From contig CAVQEG010000001.1 of NCBI GenBank assembly GCA_963711465.1, forward strand, positions 2,046,001 through 2,110,000: a stretch of DNA of 64,000 nucleotides. Direction: 5' to 3'. Of this stretch, positions 10,145 to 18,938 are shown piece after piece (position 1 is the stretch's first letter; each line of letters begins with the position of its first letter). The position numbers were made by a program, and so were the translations under genes. The notes under the pieces were generated by a model that was given only the letters and a program-made list of their open reading frames with translations, did no database searches and was not told the origin of the DNA. The stretch comes from CAVQEG01 sp963711465. GTDB lineage: Bacteria; Bacteroidota; Ignavibacteria; OLB7.

Positions 10145-10785
10145 TTCGTATTGGACGGAATGTTGTCAGATAGTACCGTTGCGTCGAAGGTGAAGCGGTT
10201 CACCCCCGTCCCGAAGGCTGGATCTACGAATGTCACCGAGAATGGCGTTCCGCGGTCAAACAGTTGTTTGCTCGAAATCGGGAACACGACCGACAGCCGA
10301 ACCGAATGCGATAACCCGAAGTCATTCTCGAAGTTTGTCAACACGGGCGCGAACACGGTGTCGCCGACATCCAGCTTCAGGTATCCGGTCATCTGGAAGC
10401 AGAGCAGGCGCATGCGTTGGTCGAAGTCAGAACGAGAGGCGATTCCATCAATGAGTGGGGTTCGATCGTCCTTGGAGGCAATCGTGAGCTGGAACGTTGC
10501 GGCGCGTCCAGCGTCCGGAATCGAATTGAACTTCGCCTGGCGTACCCGTGTACGCTGCTGCAGCGCCGCACGCTGCTCGAAGAAGGACTGCGGAAGGAAC
10601 CGCATCGACACGATCGCATTGGACACGGTGCGCGCCTGCACAAATTTGCTCGATGTCGATCCGAACTGGAGGAGTGCCGCGTGGGTTGCGTCGCGGGGTT
10701 CGTCGTCGCAGCCACAGGTAAGCACCGTCGCAAAGCCGAGACACAAGGCGAGGAATCGTCGAAGGTTGCGGTTCACGGCTCTCAC
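10141..10785 (-). CDS. Putative lipoprotein of the RHS operon
   Basis: A 214-residue product with a basic start and hydrophobic core (RRFLALCLGFATVLTCGC) ending in Cys-Gly-Cys followed by acidic residues. This is consistent with a lipoprotein signal, although the lipobox is not canonical. No known domain is recognisable. The body is beta-rich (SMRFLPQSFF, TFQLTIASKDD). It abuts the upstream OmpH-like gene with no gap and overlaps the following RHS-like gene by 4 nt, so it should be made in step with both. A periplasmic or outer-membrane anchored helper for export of the giant RHS-like proteins is a reasonable inference. Confidence 0.75.
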   Translation of the reverse strand: MRAVNRNLRRFLALCLGFATVLTCGCDDEPRDATHAALLQFGSTSSKFVQARTVSNAIVSMRFLPQSFFEQRAALQQRTRVRQAKFNSIPDAGRAATFQLTIASKDDRTPLIDGIASRSDFDQRMRLLCFQMTGYLKLDVGDTVFAPVLTNFENDFGLSHSVRLSVVFPISSKQLFDRGTPFSVTFVDPAFGTGVNRFTFDATVLSDNIPSNTK

Positions 10786-11391
10786 CTACTGAAGTTCCGT
10801 TCGATCATGGGGGGCGTACGTCCGGTTCAGGTCTGCGACGATCTGGTCGGTGATATCCAACGCCTTCCTTCCATAGAGGATTGAGCCGTCGCCGTTGATC
10901 CCGAACACGATCGCAAGATCGTGCTCGGTTGCGTACGAGCTAATCGCCGCGTTTAATTGATTCATCACCCCCGACAGCAGCTTCTCGCGTTCCTCCTGCA
11001 TTCGGTTGCTCAGCGACGATGCGTGGCTCGTCAGGTTATGCTCTTGAACCGACACGAGTTCCTCGAGCCGCTTGCGCTCGTCAAAGGGAAGCGACTTGTA
11101 GTCGCGCCCGAGCGTCGCGACGGTGTTTCTGTAGTCCGACTGGAGGGTGTCGATCTCGCTCTGCCAGGAGGTATGTTTCGCCTCGAGGACCGATTGCACG
11201 TCCTTCATGCCGGCGTACTGCGCGAAGACCGCATCGATGCGAACGAACGCCATTGTATCGGCAGCAGTTGGACGGCTTGAGATCGCGAAAACCATCGACG
11301 CGATCGAGGTGATAATGGCAGCAACCGCGATCGCGATTGTCGCACGGCTGGTCGTCGGGAGTTTCATGTTCGTAGGGAGTTTGTAGTTCAC
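10786..11391 (-). CDS. OmpH/Skp-like periplasmic chaperone
   Basis: Skp/OmpH proteins are small periplasmic holdases that keep exported beta-barrel and surface proteins soluble. Here a signal segment (ATIAIAVAAIITSIASMVFA) is followed by the family start AFVRIDAVFAQYAGMKDVQ, a long Glu/Lys/Gln-rich coiled coil (about residues 70-155, SYATEHDLAIVFG) and the conserved end ILYGRKALDITDQIVADLN. Length, 201 aa, is normal. The annotated start is a GTG whose GTGA overlaps the upstream stop (11388-11391); an ATG at 11367 gives a more usual signal peptide. A dedicated chaperone placed directly upstream of very large beta-rich secreted proteins suggests it serves them. Confidence 0.85.
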   Translation of the reverse strand: MNYKLPTNMKLPTTSRATIAIAVAAIITSIASMVFAISSRPTAADTMAFVRIDAVFAQYAGMKDVQSVLEAKHTSWQSEIDTLQSDYRNTVATLGRDYKSLPFDERKRLEELVSVQEHNLTSHASSLSNRMQEEREKLLSGVMNQLNAAISSYATEHDLAIVFGINGDGSILYGRKALDITDQIVADLNRTYAPHDRTELQ

Positions 11392-13667
11392 CGTCGCAGG
11401 ATTACGACGCCGCTGACGACATCACCGTCAATCGTCAGTCGGTAGACGTAGGCGCCAGATGGAATCGGGGTTCCGTCTTCGGCTGTCGGTGTCCATGCGA
11501 CCGAGTGCTCGCCTGGACCCTGTTGCTCATCAACAAGGACCTGCAGTGGGTCGCCCTCGGCGGTGAACAGAGCGAGGTGAACCGCGGTCGCATAGGGAAT
11601 CGTGTAGTTGAGGTTTAGGTGCTCACGGAATGGATTCGGGGTCGCAGATACCCGGAGCGCCGGTCCGATCGTTGTATCGCTCGCTGTCCGATTCGCTCGG
11701 CGATCGATCGAACAGGTCGTGTTGACCGGAACCTGATGCATGACCGTGCGCCGGTTATCGGTCCACGCGACGACCACTGAGTCGACCATGTTGGCGTCGC
11801 CCACGCCGAAGTGAAGGCGAAACGGGTCCTGCACGAGGACGCCTCGTCCGGATGACGCGATTCGTGTGATCCCCTTTCCGTTTGCGTACACCGTGACCAT
11901 CGCGCCGGCAGCATGCCCTTCGACATCGTCCTTGAGTTCAACCTCGAGTGCGTCGCCAATGTCGCGTCGTTCGTTCTTCAGGAGGGCGAGATGATTTCCG
12001 ATGGTCGTCACCAGGTCGAGCTTGCCATCGTTGTCGAAGTCTACCCACACGCCGTCATCACGCGCGCTCGTCCACATGAGCCCCGCGTCGTAGGTGATGC
12101 TCACGAAGCCAGTGTCGGATGCCTCATAGAGTTCCGAGTAGGCACATGGACTGTTCGACCCAAGGAAGATGTCGGGCGCCCCGTCGTTATTGATATCGCC
12201 CCAGGCACCACCCGACTGCCGGTACTCATAGGGGATCGTCGGGCGTGGTGCTTGCCCCGCGACCGCGTCAGTGCGCTGCGAGTGGTTTGGAATCACCTCG
12301 GTACCGGCATCACCGCGGAGCCGTCGCAGGTACGGATTCGTCGACCGCGTCAGGAGCAGGTCGACCCTCCCATCGTTGTCGATATCCTGCCAGTCGCAAC
12401 CCGACCCGGGTCCGTAGGTTGATTCGAATGTCCCACGGGCACCAGCAGACCAGGTGAATCGTCCCGACCCGTCGTTGGTCACGATGATGCTGCTGTCCGG
12501 ATATCCGCTGGCGACAAACAGGTCGAGATCGCCGTCGCGATCGATGTCGAGCAACTGAGAGGCTGTCTGTCGATTTCGTCCCTGCAGGCTGGCTAACAGT
12601 GCGAGACGGTCAGACCCGTCACGGAAACCGTCGTGTGCGTCGTTCATCAGAATCATGTCGCCGCACGCGCCAGAGTCGCACCGCTGGATCACGACGACAT
12701 CGACGAATTCGTCGCCGTTGATATCGCCGATGCTGTATGAGACGGGCGACAGAATCTCTGGAACATCAAGATGGACTGTGGTAAAGCGCCCGTCGCCATC
12801 ATTCAGGAATAGCCTGCTCCCCCGATCGGTCGTATCAGCAGTGCCGAGGAACAGCACATCCACATTACCGTCATTGTTGGCGTCGATGAATGCGTTGGCA
12901 CGCGGAGTACCGGCGATTCCCGATTCCGACGTGACGTCGGTGAATCGATCGCCGTGGTCGTTGCGGTAGAGCCGCCCATCCCACAACAGGTCGAGGTACC
13001 CATCATCGTCCACGTCGCACCACGAGATGCTCCGGTTTGATTCAATCGTATCAAATACCTGCATCTTCGCCGTTACATTCGAAAATGGGAAGCTCGGTTC
13101 AGGTTGCAGGAGATCCACGGTGGCGTCGATCGCGTACGAATAGCGTTCCCATCGCCATGTGCCGTCGGCAAATTGCAAGAACTGATAGTAGAACTGCTCG
13201 GATCCATCGGTGCAGTTGGGGGATTTCGCAACTTGGTCGCTCAGCAACTTGATCGTCGGGTCGAGGCTGTCGAGGGCGACGAAGAACTGATTGTTGTGCA
13301 ACACGGGCGCGGTCGGGAGCTCCACGTCGATCCGTTCGATTCCCGGCTTCGACTTCCGAATGATGATCGGATCAATTAGGTCGTGCTCAACGACCGGAGC
13401 GGATGCGCCTCCTTCATGTCCGAAGACACGCAGACGCGCAGTGCCGCCGCTTCTCCTACCGGTGAGCGTGATCCGCAACCGAACGAGACGTGCCGGGGCG
13501 GGAAGCAGAAAGCGCGCCGCCTGCATCGTGATATTCGACCGATGAAAGAACGCCAGAGCCGCAGCGTGATCGTAATACGAGAGCGTGAGCGTATCGGCGC
13601 GTGCCGAGACGGCGACAATGCACATCAGGACGGTGACGGCAACGGCTTGAGCTACGGAACGGCACAT
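11388..13667 (-). CDS. FG-GAP/ASPIC repeat protein with T9SS sorting domain
   Basis: A 759-residue secreted protein. After the signal peptide (VAVTVLMCIVAVSARA) comes a beta-sandwich. From about residue 210 to 540 there are FG-GAP/VCBS-type calcium-binding repeats (DVDDDGYLDLLWDG, DANNDGNVDVLFLG, DIDRDGDLDLFVASG), then an ASPIC/UnbV-like module (GRGVLVQDPFRLHFGVGDA, residues 590-650). The end is a T9SS type A sorting domain: PNPF, then GEHSVAWTPTAEDG, IPSGAYVYRLT and a terminal VVILRR. The protein should be exported by T9SS and attached to or released from the surface. It is the first gene of the coupled operon; hairpins upstream (13784-13839) separate it from the next gene. Confidence 0.88.
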   Translation of the reverse strand: MCRSVAQAVAVTVLMCIVAVSARADTLTLSYYDHAAALAFFHRSNITMQAARFLLPAPARLVRLRITLTGRRSGGTARLRVFGHEGGASAPVVEHDLIDPIIIRKSKPGIERIDVELPTAPVLHNNQFFVALDSLDPTIKLLSDQVAKSPNCTDGSEQFYYQFLQFADGTWRWERYSYAIDATVDLLQPEPSFPFSNVTAKMQVFDTIESNRSISWCDVDDDGYLDLLWDGRLYRNDHGDRFTDVTSESGIAGTPRANAFIDANNDGNVDVLFLGTADTTDRGSRLFLNDGDGRFTTVHLDVPEILSPVSYSIGDINGDEFVDVVVIQRCDSGACGDMILMNDAHDGFRDGSDRLALLASLQGRNRQTASQLLDIDRDGDLDLFVASGYPDSSIIVTNDGSGRFTWSAGARGTFESTYGPGSGCDWQDIDNDGRVDLLLTRSTNPYLRRLRGDAGTEVIPNHSQRTDAVAGQAPRPTIPYEYRQSGGAWGDINNDGAPDIFLGSNSPCAYSELYEASDTGFVSITYDAGLMWTSARDDGVWVDFDNDGKLDLVTTIGNHLALLKNERRDIGDALEVELKDDVEGHAAGAMVTVYANGKGITRIASSGRGVLVQDPFRLHFGVGDANMVDSVVVAWTDNRRTVMHQVPVNTTCSIDRRANRTASDTTIGPALRVSATPNPFREHLNLNYTIPYATAVHLALFTAEGDPLQVLVDEQQGPGEHSVAWTPTAEDGTPIPSGAYVYRLTIDGDVVSGVVILRR

Positions 13668-13783
13668 TTCGATGATATCCTTGCATTGGTGCTGGATGGA
13701 ACCGCGTGGCGACGTCGGGTAGCGTTCACGGGGTCAACGCGTGGGGCTCGGGAGTATCACTGACGGATGAGGCTGGACCACCA

Positions 13784-13839
13784 CCGGAGCCCGGCACGAT
13801 GCCGGGCTCCGGGAGGTGCTCAGGGAGTTGGGGCTCCCT
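13784..13839. terminator. Two stacked hairpins in the 13668-13908 gap
   Basis: The first is a perfect 13-bp stem (CCGGAGCCCGGCA at 13784-13796, its complement at 13800-13812) with a 3-nt loop. The second has a 6-bp stem (AGGGAG/CTCCCT, 13822-13839). There is no long U run on either strand, so termination may be factor-dependent. The position between two minus-strand transcription units fits a terminator for the gene at 13909-14823. Confidence 0.55.
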
Positions 13840-13908
13840 ACTTCCCCAACGCGACGTCGATACCGAGCCCTTGCGGTTGGACAGTGGGGATGTCCACCGA
13901 CTCTGTTA

Positions 13909-14823
13909 TCAATGGGTAACGACGAACGACCCGGAGGTCGTCCCTCCCATGGAGCGAACCTGGAAGTGGTACGTGCCGCTGGTGAGGCGCGACGCGTCGA
14001 ACTGAACATGGTGCCTTCCGCGCTCGAACGGTTGATCAACGATGCGCGCGAGTTGTGAGCCATCGCTTCCGTAAAGATCGATTATCACATGGTCAGCGCG
14101 CTTCACCTCCAGATCGAGTCCCACAGTGCCACTCGCGGGATTCGGAACGATGTCGGTCACCGCAGCTGCATACCGAGCCTCGACGATCTCTCGCAGGCGA
14201 CTGTACTCCGTCACATCGATGTCCGCCGGCTGTACCACCATCGAATCGGCACCCTGGCAGATGGGAACACAGGCAGGATTCGTAGAATCGCAGGATGCCC
14301 CCGAGCTCGATGCGCCAAGCAATGCTATCGTACGGTTGCCGGCGGTATCAGCACAGATTTCGTAACTCGAAAGACAGCAGCCGACGCCGTCACACGGAAC
14401 CGCCACAGTATCTCCCGTGCAATCGACGGTGTCGTACGTCCAGCACGACCCCTTCGTCACGCGCCACGTCGTAATGCACGAATCTGGCGCGGGTTCCGGG
14501 AAGTACATCGGGTTGTCGACCAGCAATTGCACCGTTGCCTGCTGCAGGAGGTCAGGAAGCGGCAGCATTGCGCAGTTTCCACCGAGCACCTCCACTTCCA
14601 GAATGGCAACATCGTAGTACCTCCCGCACGCGAAGCGTTGTGCGTACGTGACGCGTATGTAACACCCACCTGGAAGCTCCAGGATCGCTTTTTCTGGCGT
14701 GCTGAACTTGTCGGCGAAGCAATCGGGAACGCACGCAGTATCGCCTGCTGCGAATGTCGGTACGGCGGAAAGCAATAGGCACGCCGCACTTGCGACGACG
14801 AGGAGAATGGAGCGAGGTGTCAT
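13909..14823 (-). CDS. Cys-rich secreted protein with T9SS sorting domain
   Basis: A 304-residue protein with a clear signal peptide (SILLVVASAACLLLSAVPTFA). The mature region carries about 18 cysteines (CVPDCF, CWTYDTVDCTG, CDGVGCCLSSYEIC, CDSTNPACVPIC), suggesting a disulphide-stabilised extracellular domain that I cannot name. The last 80 residues form a T9SS type A domain (VPNPASGTVGLDLEV, HHVQFDASRLTSGTYHFQV). It lies directly downstream of the ECF sigma factor gene on the same strand, and a similar Cys-rich protein occurs at 50809-51837, so both may belong to one secreted family. Confidence 0.8.
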   Translation of the reverse strand: MTPRSILLVVASAACLLLSAVPTFAAGDTACVPDCFADKFSTPEKAILELPGGCYIRVTYAQRFACGRYYDVAILEVEVLGGNCAMLPLPDLLQQATVQLLVDNPMYFPEPAPDSCITTWRVTKGSCWTYDTVDCTGDTVAVPCDGVGCCLSSYEICADTAGNRTIALLGASSSGASCDSTNPACVPICQGADSMVVQPADIDVTEYSRLREIVEARYAAAVTDIVPNPASGTVGLDLEVKRADHVIIDLYGSDGSQLARIVDQPFERGRHHVQFDASRLTSGTYHFQVRSMGGTTSGSFVVTH

Positions 14824-14941
14824 GATCTTCAGGAGTTACTGCTTCGGGACGGCAACGACGACGGTGCTCGGCGGCATGCGTCATTGTAGTATTGTTCTCA
14901 GGCGAGAGAACGTGACGCACGGGAACATTTTTTTCGGGAGG

Positions 14942-15538
14942 TCACTCTTGGCTGCGTTTCTCGGCTTCGAGCACCGCGCCGATCACCGTGGCGTCGCTCG
15001 ATACGGCACAATGCGATAGGCGCGTTCGCAACTGACGCAGCACAAGACGTCGGCTCCGCTCGATCCGCTTTCGGACGCACTCGACGCTGACGCCTTCCCG
15101 GCGCCCAAGTTCAGCCGCAGCATAGCCGGCGACGCAGAACAGGAGCAGACGATCTCGGTCCGGTGGACTCAACACGCTGAGTCCATGATGAATGTGGTTC
15201 CGGTTGTCAAGCTCTATGTCGATCGGCATTCGATTGTCTGCAACGTCTACTTCGCCCGGTTGCTCGGATTGACGCACACGCTGGTACCGGACCCGGTTCA
15301 TGCACGTGTTCCGCAGTACACCTCGGATGAACGATTCGGTTAGCACATTTGGCTTTCCCGATCGAACCAGGCGCCACACCGACTCCAACGCGTCCTGCAG
15401 GAGATTCTCGGTATACATCGTCGACCGTAAGTATCGGCGACAGAGGAACGAGCTGAATCCTCGATATTCGACGATCCGTTCGGACACGTGTACGCTGAAT
15501 GATTGCCGAAGGAGTTCTGCGTCCGATTGCTGCGACAT
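14942..15538 (-). CDS. ECF-type RNA polymerase sigma factor
   Basis: Sigma-70 family regulator of the extracytoplasmic-function group. Starting at the ATG at 15538 (MSQQSDAELL; an upstream ATG at 15571 adds 11 poor residues) it is 198 aa, typical for the class. Region 2 is visible in the segment FSSFLCRRYLRST through LLQDALESVWRLV. Region 4 is a helix-turn-helix (LSPPDRDRLLLFCVAGY then ELGRREGVSVECVRKRIERS). I see no anti-sigma gene next to it. Its neighbours on both sides encode secreted Cys-containing proteins, so control of surface protein genes is a plausible inference. Confidence 0.88.
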   Translation of the reverse strand: MSQQSDAELLRQSFSVHVSERIVEYRGFSSFLCRRYLRSTMYTENLLQDALESVWRLVRSGKPNVLTESFIRGVLRNTCMNRVRYQRVRQSEQPGEVDVADNRMPIDIELDNRNHIHHGLSVLSPPDRDRLLLFCVAGYAAAELGRREGVSVECVRKRIERSRRLVLRQLRTRLSHCAVSSDATVIGAVLEAEKRSQE

Positions 15539-15560
15539 TTGCGGCTCGTTGACAACGCAA

Positions 15561-15602
15561 CGCCGGAGCACCGACGTAGGGTGAAGTACCGATGCTCCGG
15601 CG
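15561..15602 (-). terminator. 10-bp perfect inverted repeat between secreted gene and sigma gene
   Basis: CGCCGGAGCA at 15561-15570 pairs with TGCTCCGGCG at 15593-15602 across a 22-nt loop. It lies 11 nt past the stop of the gene at 15614-16201 and before the sigma factor start, so it probably ends or attenuates transcription between them. No U-tract follows. Confidence 0.45.
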
Positions 15603-15613
15603 TGCTGTGGACG

Positions 15614-16201
15614 TTACTGGAGAAGGAGGTCGGACCCGTCGTAGGGGCATGTCACGTCGATAAGCGTCATCGATGTCCGGAGAATGCCCTGTCCGTCGTG
15701 ATACTGGTAGACGGCGTATCGCCGGCGGCACCACGACTGTGGGCTGCACGGTGTGAAATGCGTCTGCGTGCCAGAACCCGTCCGGGTGGTACAGTAGTCG
15801 TGAAGGACGGCAAGGGTATCGGGCTTCGATTTGACCTGTGACGGGACGAGCATCTGATCGTCGACGGCGTCAAGGATGGCTCCATCAGACAATGCCGCGA
15901 AGATCTCGCCAGTTGTCAAGGAATCGATCGTGGAGTCGATTCCGGTGAACGCGATTGAGGTCGTGTTAACCACGAGCTCTGCGCCGTTCGACGTATGCCA
16001 AACGCAAGTCGTCGACACCAGGTCGGCGTCGTCAGCAGTGGGCTCGGTGCCATTGGTCCAGGTTATCGTGTCCGAACCGCTTGAGATCCACGTGGCGGTT
16101 GAATCGAAGGGGTGCGCAATGCAGGTGATCTGCGCCTGTGCGAGCGGAGCTGACAGCAGGGTGGCCACCAGCACACACAGAAGGCGTGCAGGATGTGTCA
16201 T
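15614..16201 (-). CDS. Small secreted protein, unknown function
   Basis: 195 residues with a strong signal peptide (RLLCVLVATLLSAPLAQA). The mature part begins ITCIAHPFDSTATWISSGSDTI and is Ser/Thr/Asp-rich with four or five cysteines near the C-terminus (CTTRTGSGTQTHFTPCSPQSWC). No T9SS tag is present. It is upstream of, and co-oriented with, the ECF sigma factor, 75 nt away with a hairpin in between. I do not recognise a family. Confidence 0.7.
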   Translation of the reverse strand: MTHPARLLCVLVATLLSAPLAQAQITCIAHPFDSTATWISSGSDTITWTNGTEPTADDADLVSTTCVWHTSNGAELVVNTTSIAFTGIDSTIDSLTTGEIFAALSDGAILDAVDDQMLVPSQVKSKPDTLAVLHDYCTTRTGSGTQTHFTPCSPQSWCRRRYAVYQYHDGQGILRTSMTLIDVTCPYDGSDLLLQ

Positions 16202-16527
16202 CGTGGTAGGGAGAATGACTGGTTAGGAATGCTGTTGTCTCAGCGCGCTGATGGTGTTGCGGCGGCGCATGTTCGGTGAAACGTTTGCCAATCGCGACGG
16301 CAGTGAACCTACAGATCGACGGTGTACCGCGGTATGGTACAAACGTCTATTTCTCGGTGGTCGGGAGGCACTACATTCGGTACCGTGGTGGCGAATCCGC
16401 GGGCTCGTTCCGGCAGTTCTAAAGGGCAGGTGGAAGTTCCGTACCTCGAGCCGCCAACCACAGCGCAGCGGTACGCTGGCAGTCGGCTTGCAGATTGGCA
16501 TTGCCGACGTTGCCCACGCCAGGAACC
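16202..16527. other. Intergenic stretch without recognisable gene
   Basis: No credible coding frame on either strand: short frames here are Arg-rich shadows. It should carry the promoter of the secreted gene that starts at 16201, but I cannot point to a convincing Bacteroidota -33/-7 pair. Confidence 0.4.
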
Positions 16528-17805
16528 TTAGCGAAGACCGCGTGGCGTGAGGTATTTCGCCCTGAATTCTCGTGCATTCGAAACACCTGCTTTCGAGTAC
16601 ACGGTACTGAGTTGCTTCTTGACCGTACTGAGCGATTTTCCGCGAGAATGGGCAATGTCCTGGTAGGAGTACCCCTCCAGCATGAGTAAGATCACGTCCT
16701 GCTCGACCGGTGACAGACCGATTTCCGCCGCAATTTCCTTGTATGTGCTCCTGAATCCCAACGCCCGTGGTTCGGTCAGCCTCTGCCACGTCACGCGCGA
16801 GAGCATCACGTACCGCAGGTGATGGTAGAGTTGGTCGATCATCCCGATTGTGCGCCCGGGAATCGGCGGGTTCTGCCGATTTGCCCAGAATATCATCGTG
16901 CCGACGAAGAAGTCATCACCGAACCTGTAGTCGACGGCGTATGGAGTGTGGTAGTTGTTCAGCGGGAAGTTGTGGCGCGCCATTGACCGCAACAGCGCAG
17001 ATTTTGGATCATCTTCCCCATCGGATACGTCGACTGCCCGACGCCCGCCTGCGTCGGACCCGGGGTCGTGATGGTGCGTCACCATGACCGAGGCGCTGAT
17101 CCGTTGGGGCTCGAGAACATCGGTCCCGTCTGCGAGGTTGATCGTCACGCGATCGATTCCCGGAAGGACGCTGACCAACCCGTCCTTGAACCGCTCGAGC
17201 CATGATGTGAGTGTGCCGCCGTACTGCGGTGCGTTGAGAAGCGGCAGAAGCGCCGAAATCTGGATGAATTCCTCGTTCCTCTGACTCAGTCGAGCCACTA
17301 CGTCGCGCCACTTGGTGCGTCCCGATCCACCATCATCAATCAGCTCATTCTCGAGGAGATACATCACGCCGCTTTTCCCAAACCGGACGCCGAACTGCTC
17401 TGCAATCCACCGCTGGATCGACGCGATGGTCGCCGCTTCACGTCGAACGATTGCCTGCCGCAGCTCCCGTAACTGCTGCGGCGTCAACCGGCGGTGCGCA
17501 TGCGCGCGTGGTCGGTTCGTCTCAAGCAACCGATCGATTCCGCCGTCTCGGTACCACCGCAGCCATCGCTGCAGCGTTCGTTCGGCGACACCAGTCGCTG
17601 CGCGGAGGCGAGCCACCGTGATGTCAGGCGATTCCAGAATAGTAAGGAGCACCTCGAGTCGTACGGCGAACCGGGTGCCGTCGTATTGGTGTCGAAGCTG
17701 ACGGAGGTGGGTCCCGGACTCAATGATGTCGAGTAGGCGCATTGCAGTCTCCGAAAATCGTGGAATCTGACCCAAGAGCGCGGATTCCCTATTCATCCGC
17801 CACAT
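16528..17805 (-). CDS. Fusion regulator: transposase-type HTH plus LuxR C-terminal HTH
   Basis: Residues about 35-160 look like the paired helix-turn-helix / winged-helix DNA-binding region of IS630-type transposases (ITVARLRAATGVAERTLQRWL, RLTPQQLRELRQAI, QRWIAEQFGVRFGKSGVMYLL). No DDE catalytic domain follows. Instead there is a middle part of about 190 residues of unknown type and then a LuxR/GerE HTH (LSPVEQDVILLMLEGYSYQDI, GKSLSTVKKQLSTVYSKAGV) at about residues 360-420. The product is 425 aa from the ATG at 17805; an ATG at 17742 is an alternative. I infer a transcription factor with a domesticated transposase DNA-binding module. It is transcribed away from the HNH gene at 18095. Confidence 0.78.
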   Translation of the reverse strand: MWRMNRESALLGQIPRFSETAMRLLDIIESGTHLRQLRHQYDGTRFAVRLEVLLTILESPDITVARLRAATGVAERTLQRWLRWYRDGGIDRLLETNRPRAHAHRRLTPQQLRELRQAIVRREAATIASIQRWIAEQFGVRFGKSGVMYLLENELIDDGGSGRTKWRDVVARLSQRNEEFIQISALLPLLNAPQYGGTLTSWLERFKDGLVSVLPGIDRVTINLADGTDVLEPQRISASVMVTHHHDPGSDAGGRRAVDVSDGEDDPKSALLRSMARHNFPLNNYHTPYAVDYRFGDDFFVGTMIFWANRQNPPIPGRTIGMIDQLYHHLRYVMLSRVTWQRLTEPRALGFRSTYKEIAAEIGLSPVEQDVILLMLEGYSYQDIAHSRGKSLSTVKKQLSTVYSKAGVSNAREFRAKYLTPRGLR

Positions 17806-18094
17806 ACTACTGAATATGGACTAGTTCTGCGGCGCACTTATGCAATTTCTTTCGCCTCGTTCCGGTCCGGGCGACTATTCCAACAGCGGTCCCGCGTCGA
17901 TCGTGGCGGTTGAAGCGCGACGTTCTTGATCCCACTCGAATCTGGACGTTCGCACAGCAGGCGTGCATCGGCTGTGTGGCGTCACAAGGGAACCGTCGGT
18001 TCGGTCGAGTGATGGCGACCAGCGTCTCGCGTGGGCGTGTATCGTCGCCAGATACATACGATTCGACGGTCTATAAACATCACCAACTCGAATC

Positions 18095-18926
18095 GTGTCT
18101 CAATCACCACTTTGGAAACCGGTCCCGGGCTTCGACGGCGACATCGTCGCCAGCAACACCGGGGTCATCGCTGACGCCACCACGAATCGGACGCTCCCTG
18201 TAGAAATCGTCGATGACGAACTCGTCGCGTGTACGCCCACGCGGTTCGGCGCGGAGCAGATCCACGTCGCGTTGACAATCCTCCGGACCTACTACCACCC
18301 GACGGCGAGCTGTTCGTACGTCTATCGAAACGGCAATCCCGCCGACTGTTCGGTGCGCAACCTCAGGATCTGTGGCAGCACGACGGTCGCCTCCCTCACT
18401 CAGAATTCGTCTCCGGACAGTGAAGCGGGTGAGATCTGGCTGCCAGCGGGGGGGGTTCGGAGATCGCTACGATGTCTCCTCCCACGGACGAATCCGGCGG
18501 CGCACCGGAGGTAGAGAGTGTCCCGCGATCGCACCGATGTTCTTGCAGAGCGGGTACCCCTACGTCGTCCTCCGTCGACCCACAGGATCCCAGATCACAG
18601 AGGCAGTTCACCGGCTGGTGGCGGAGACGTTCCTCGATGGTCGGGACCTACGCACGCAGACGTGCGTCAACCACATCGATGGCAACCGACGGAACAACCA
18701 CGTGGAGAACCTGGAGTGGTTAAGCAACGGCGAGAACATCCGGCACGGCATCGCGATGCAAGGTCGGCGACCGATCACACGCCCGATTGCCGTGGAGATC
18801 CTGCGGCTGAGGGGGCTCGGTCACTCACTGGAAGACGTACGGCAGATGGTAAGCGTCGGTGCCGCAGCGCTCGTAGAGTTCCTCCGTGGGCGTACGGCAC
18901 TGGGGCGAGCGATGGGGTTGGGGTGA
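18095..18926 (+). pseudogene. NUMOD4/HNH endonuclease, frameshifted in a G8 run
   Basis: Two frames form one protein of about 276 residues. The first starts at a GTG (18095, SQSPLWKPVPGFDGD) and reaches GEIWLPAGG. The second carries GFGDRYDVSSHGRIRR, RLVAETFLDG and the HNH core VNHIDGNRRNNHVENLEW. Removing one G from the eight at 18448-18455 joins them as EIW-P-GGF-DRYDVSSHG, the NUMOD4 consensus. The N-terminal 110 residues resemble a second, degenerate NUMOD4-HNH unit (PVPGFDGDIVASNTGVI, YRNGNPADCSVRNLRI) that has lost its histidines. Such proteins are phage- or intron-type homing endonucleases. The indel may be real or a homopolymer sequencing error. Confidence 0.75.
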
Positions 18927-18938
18927 CGTTTGGCGGCG

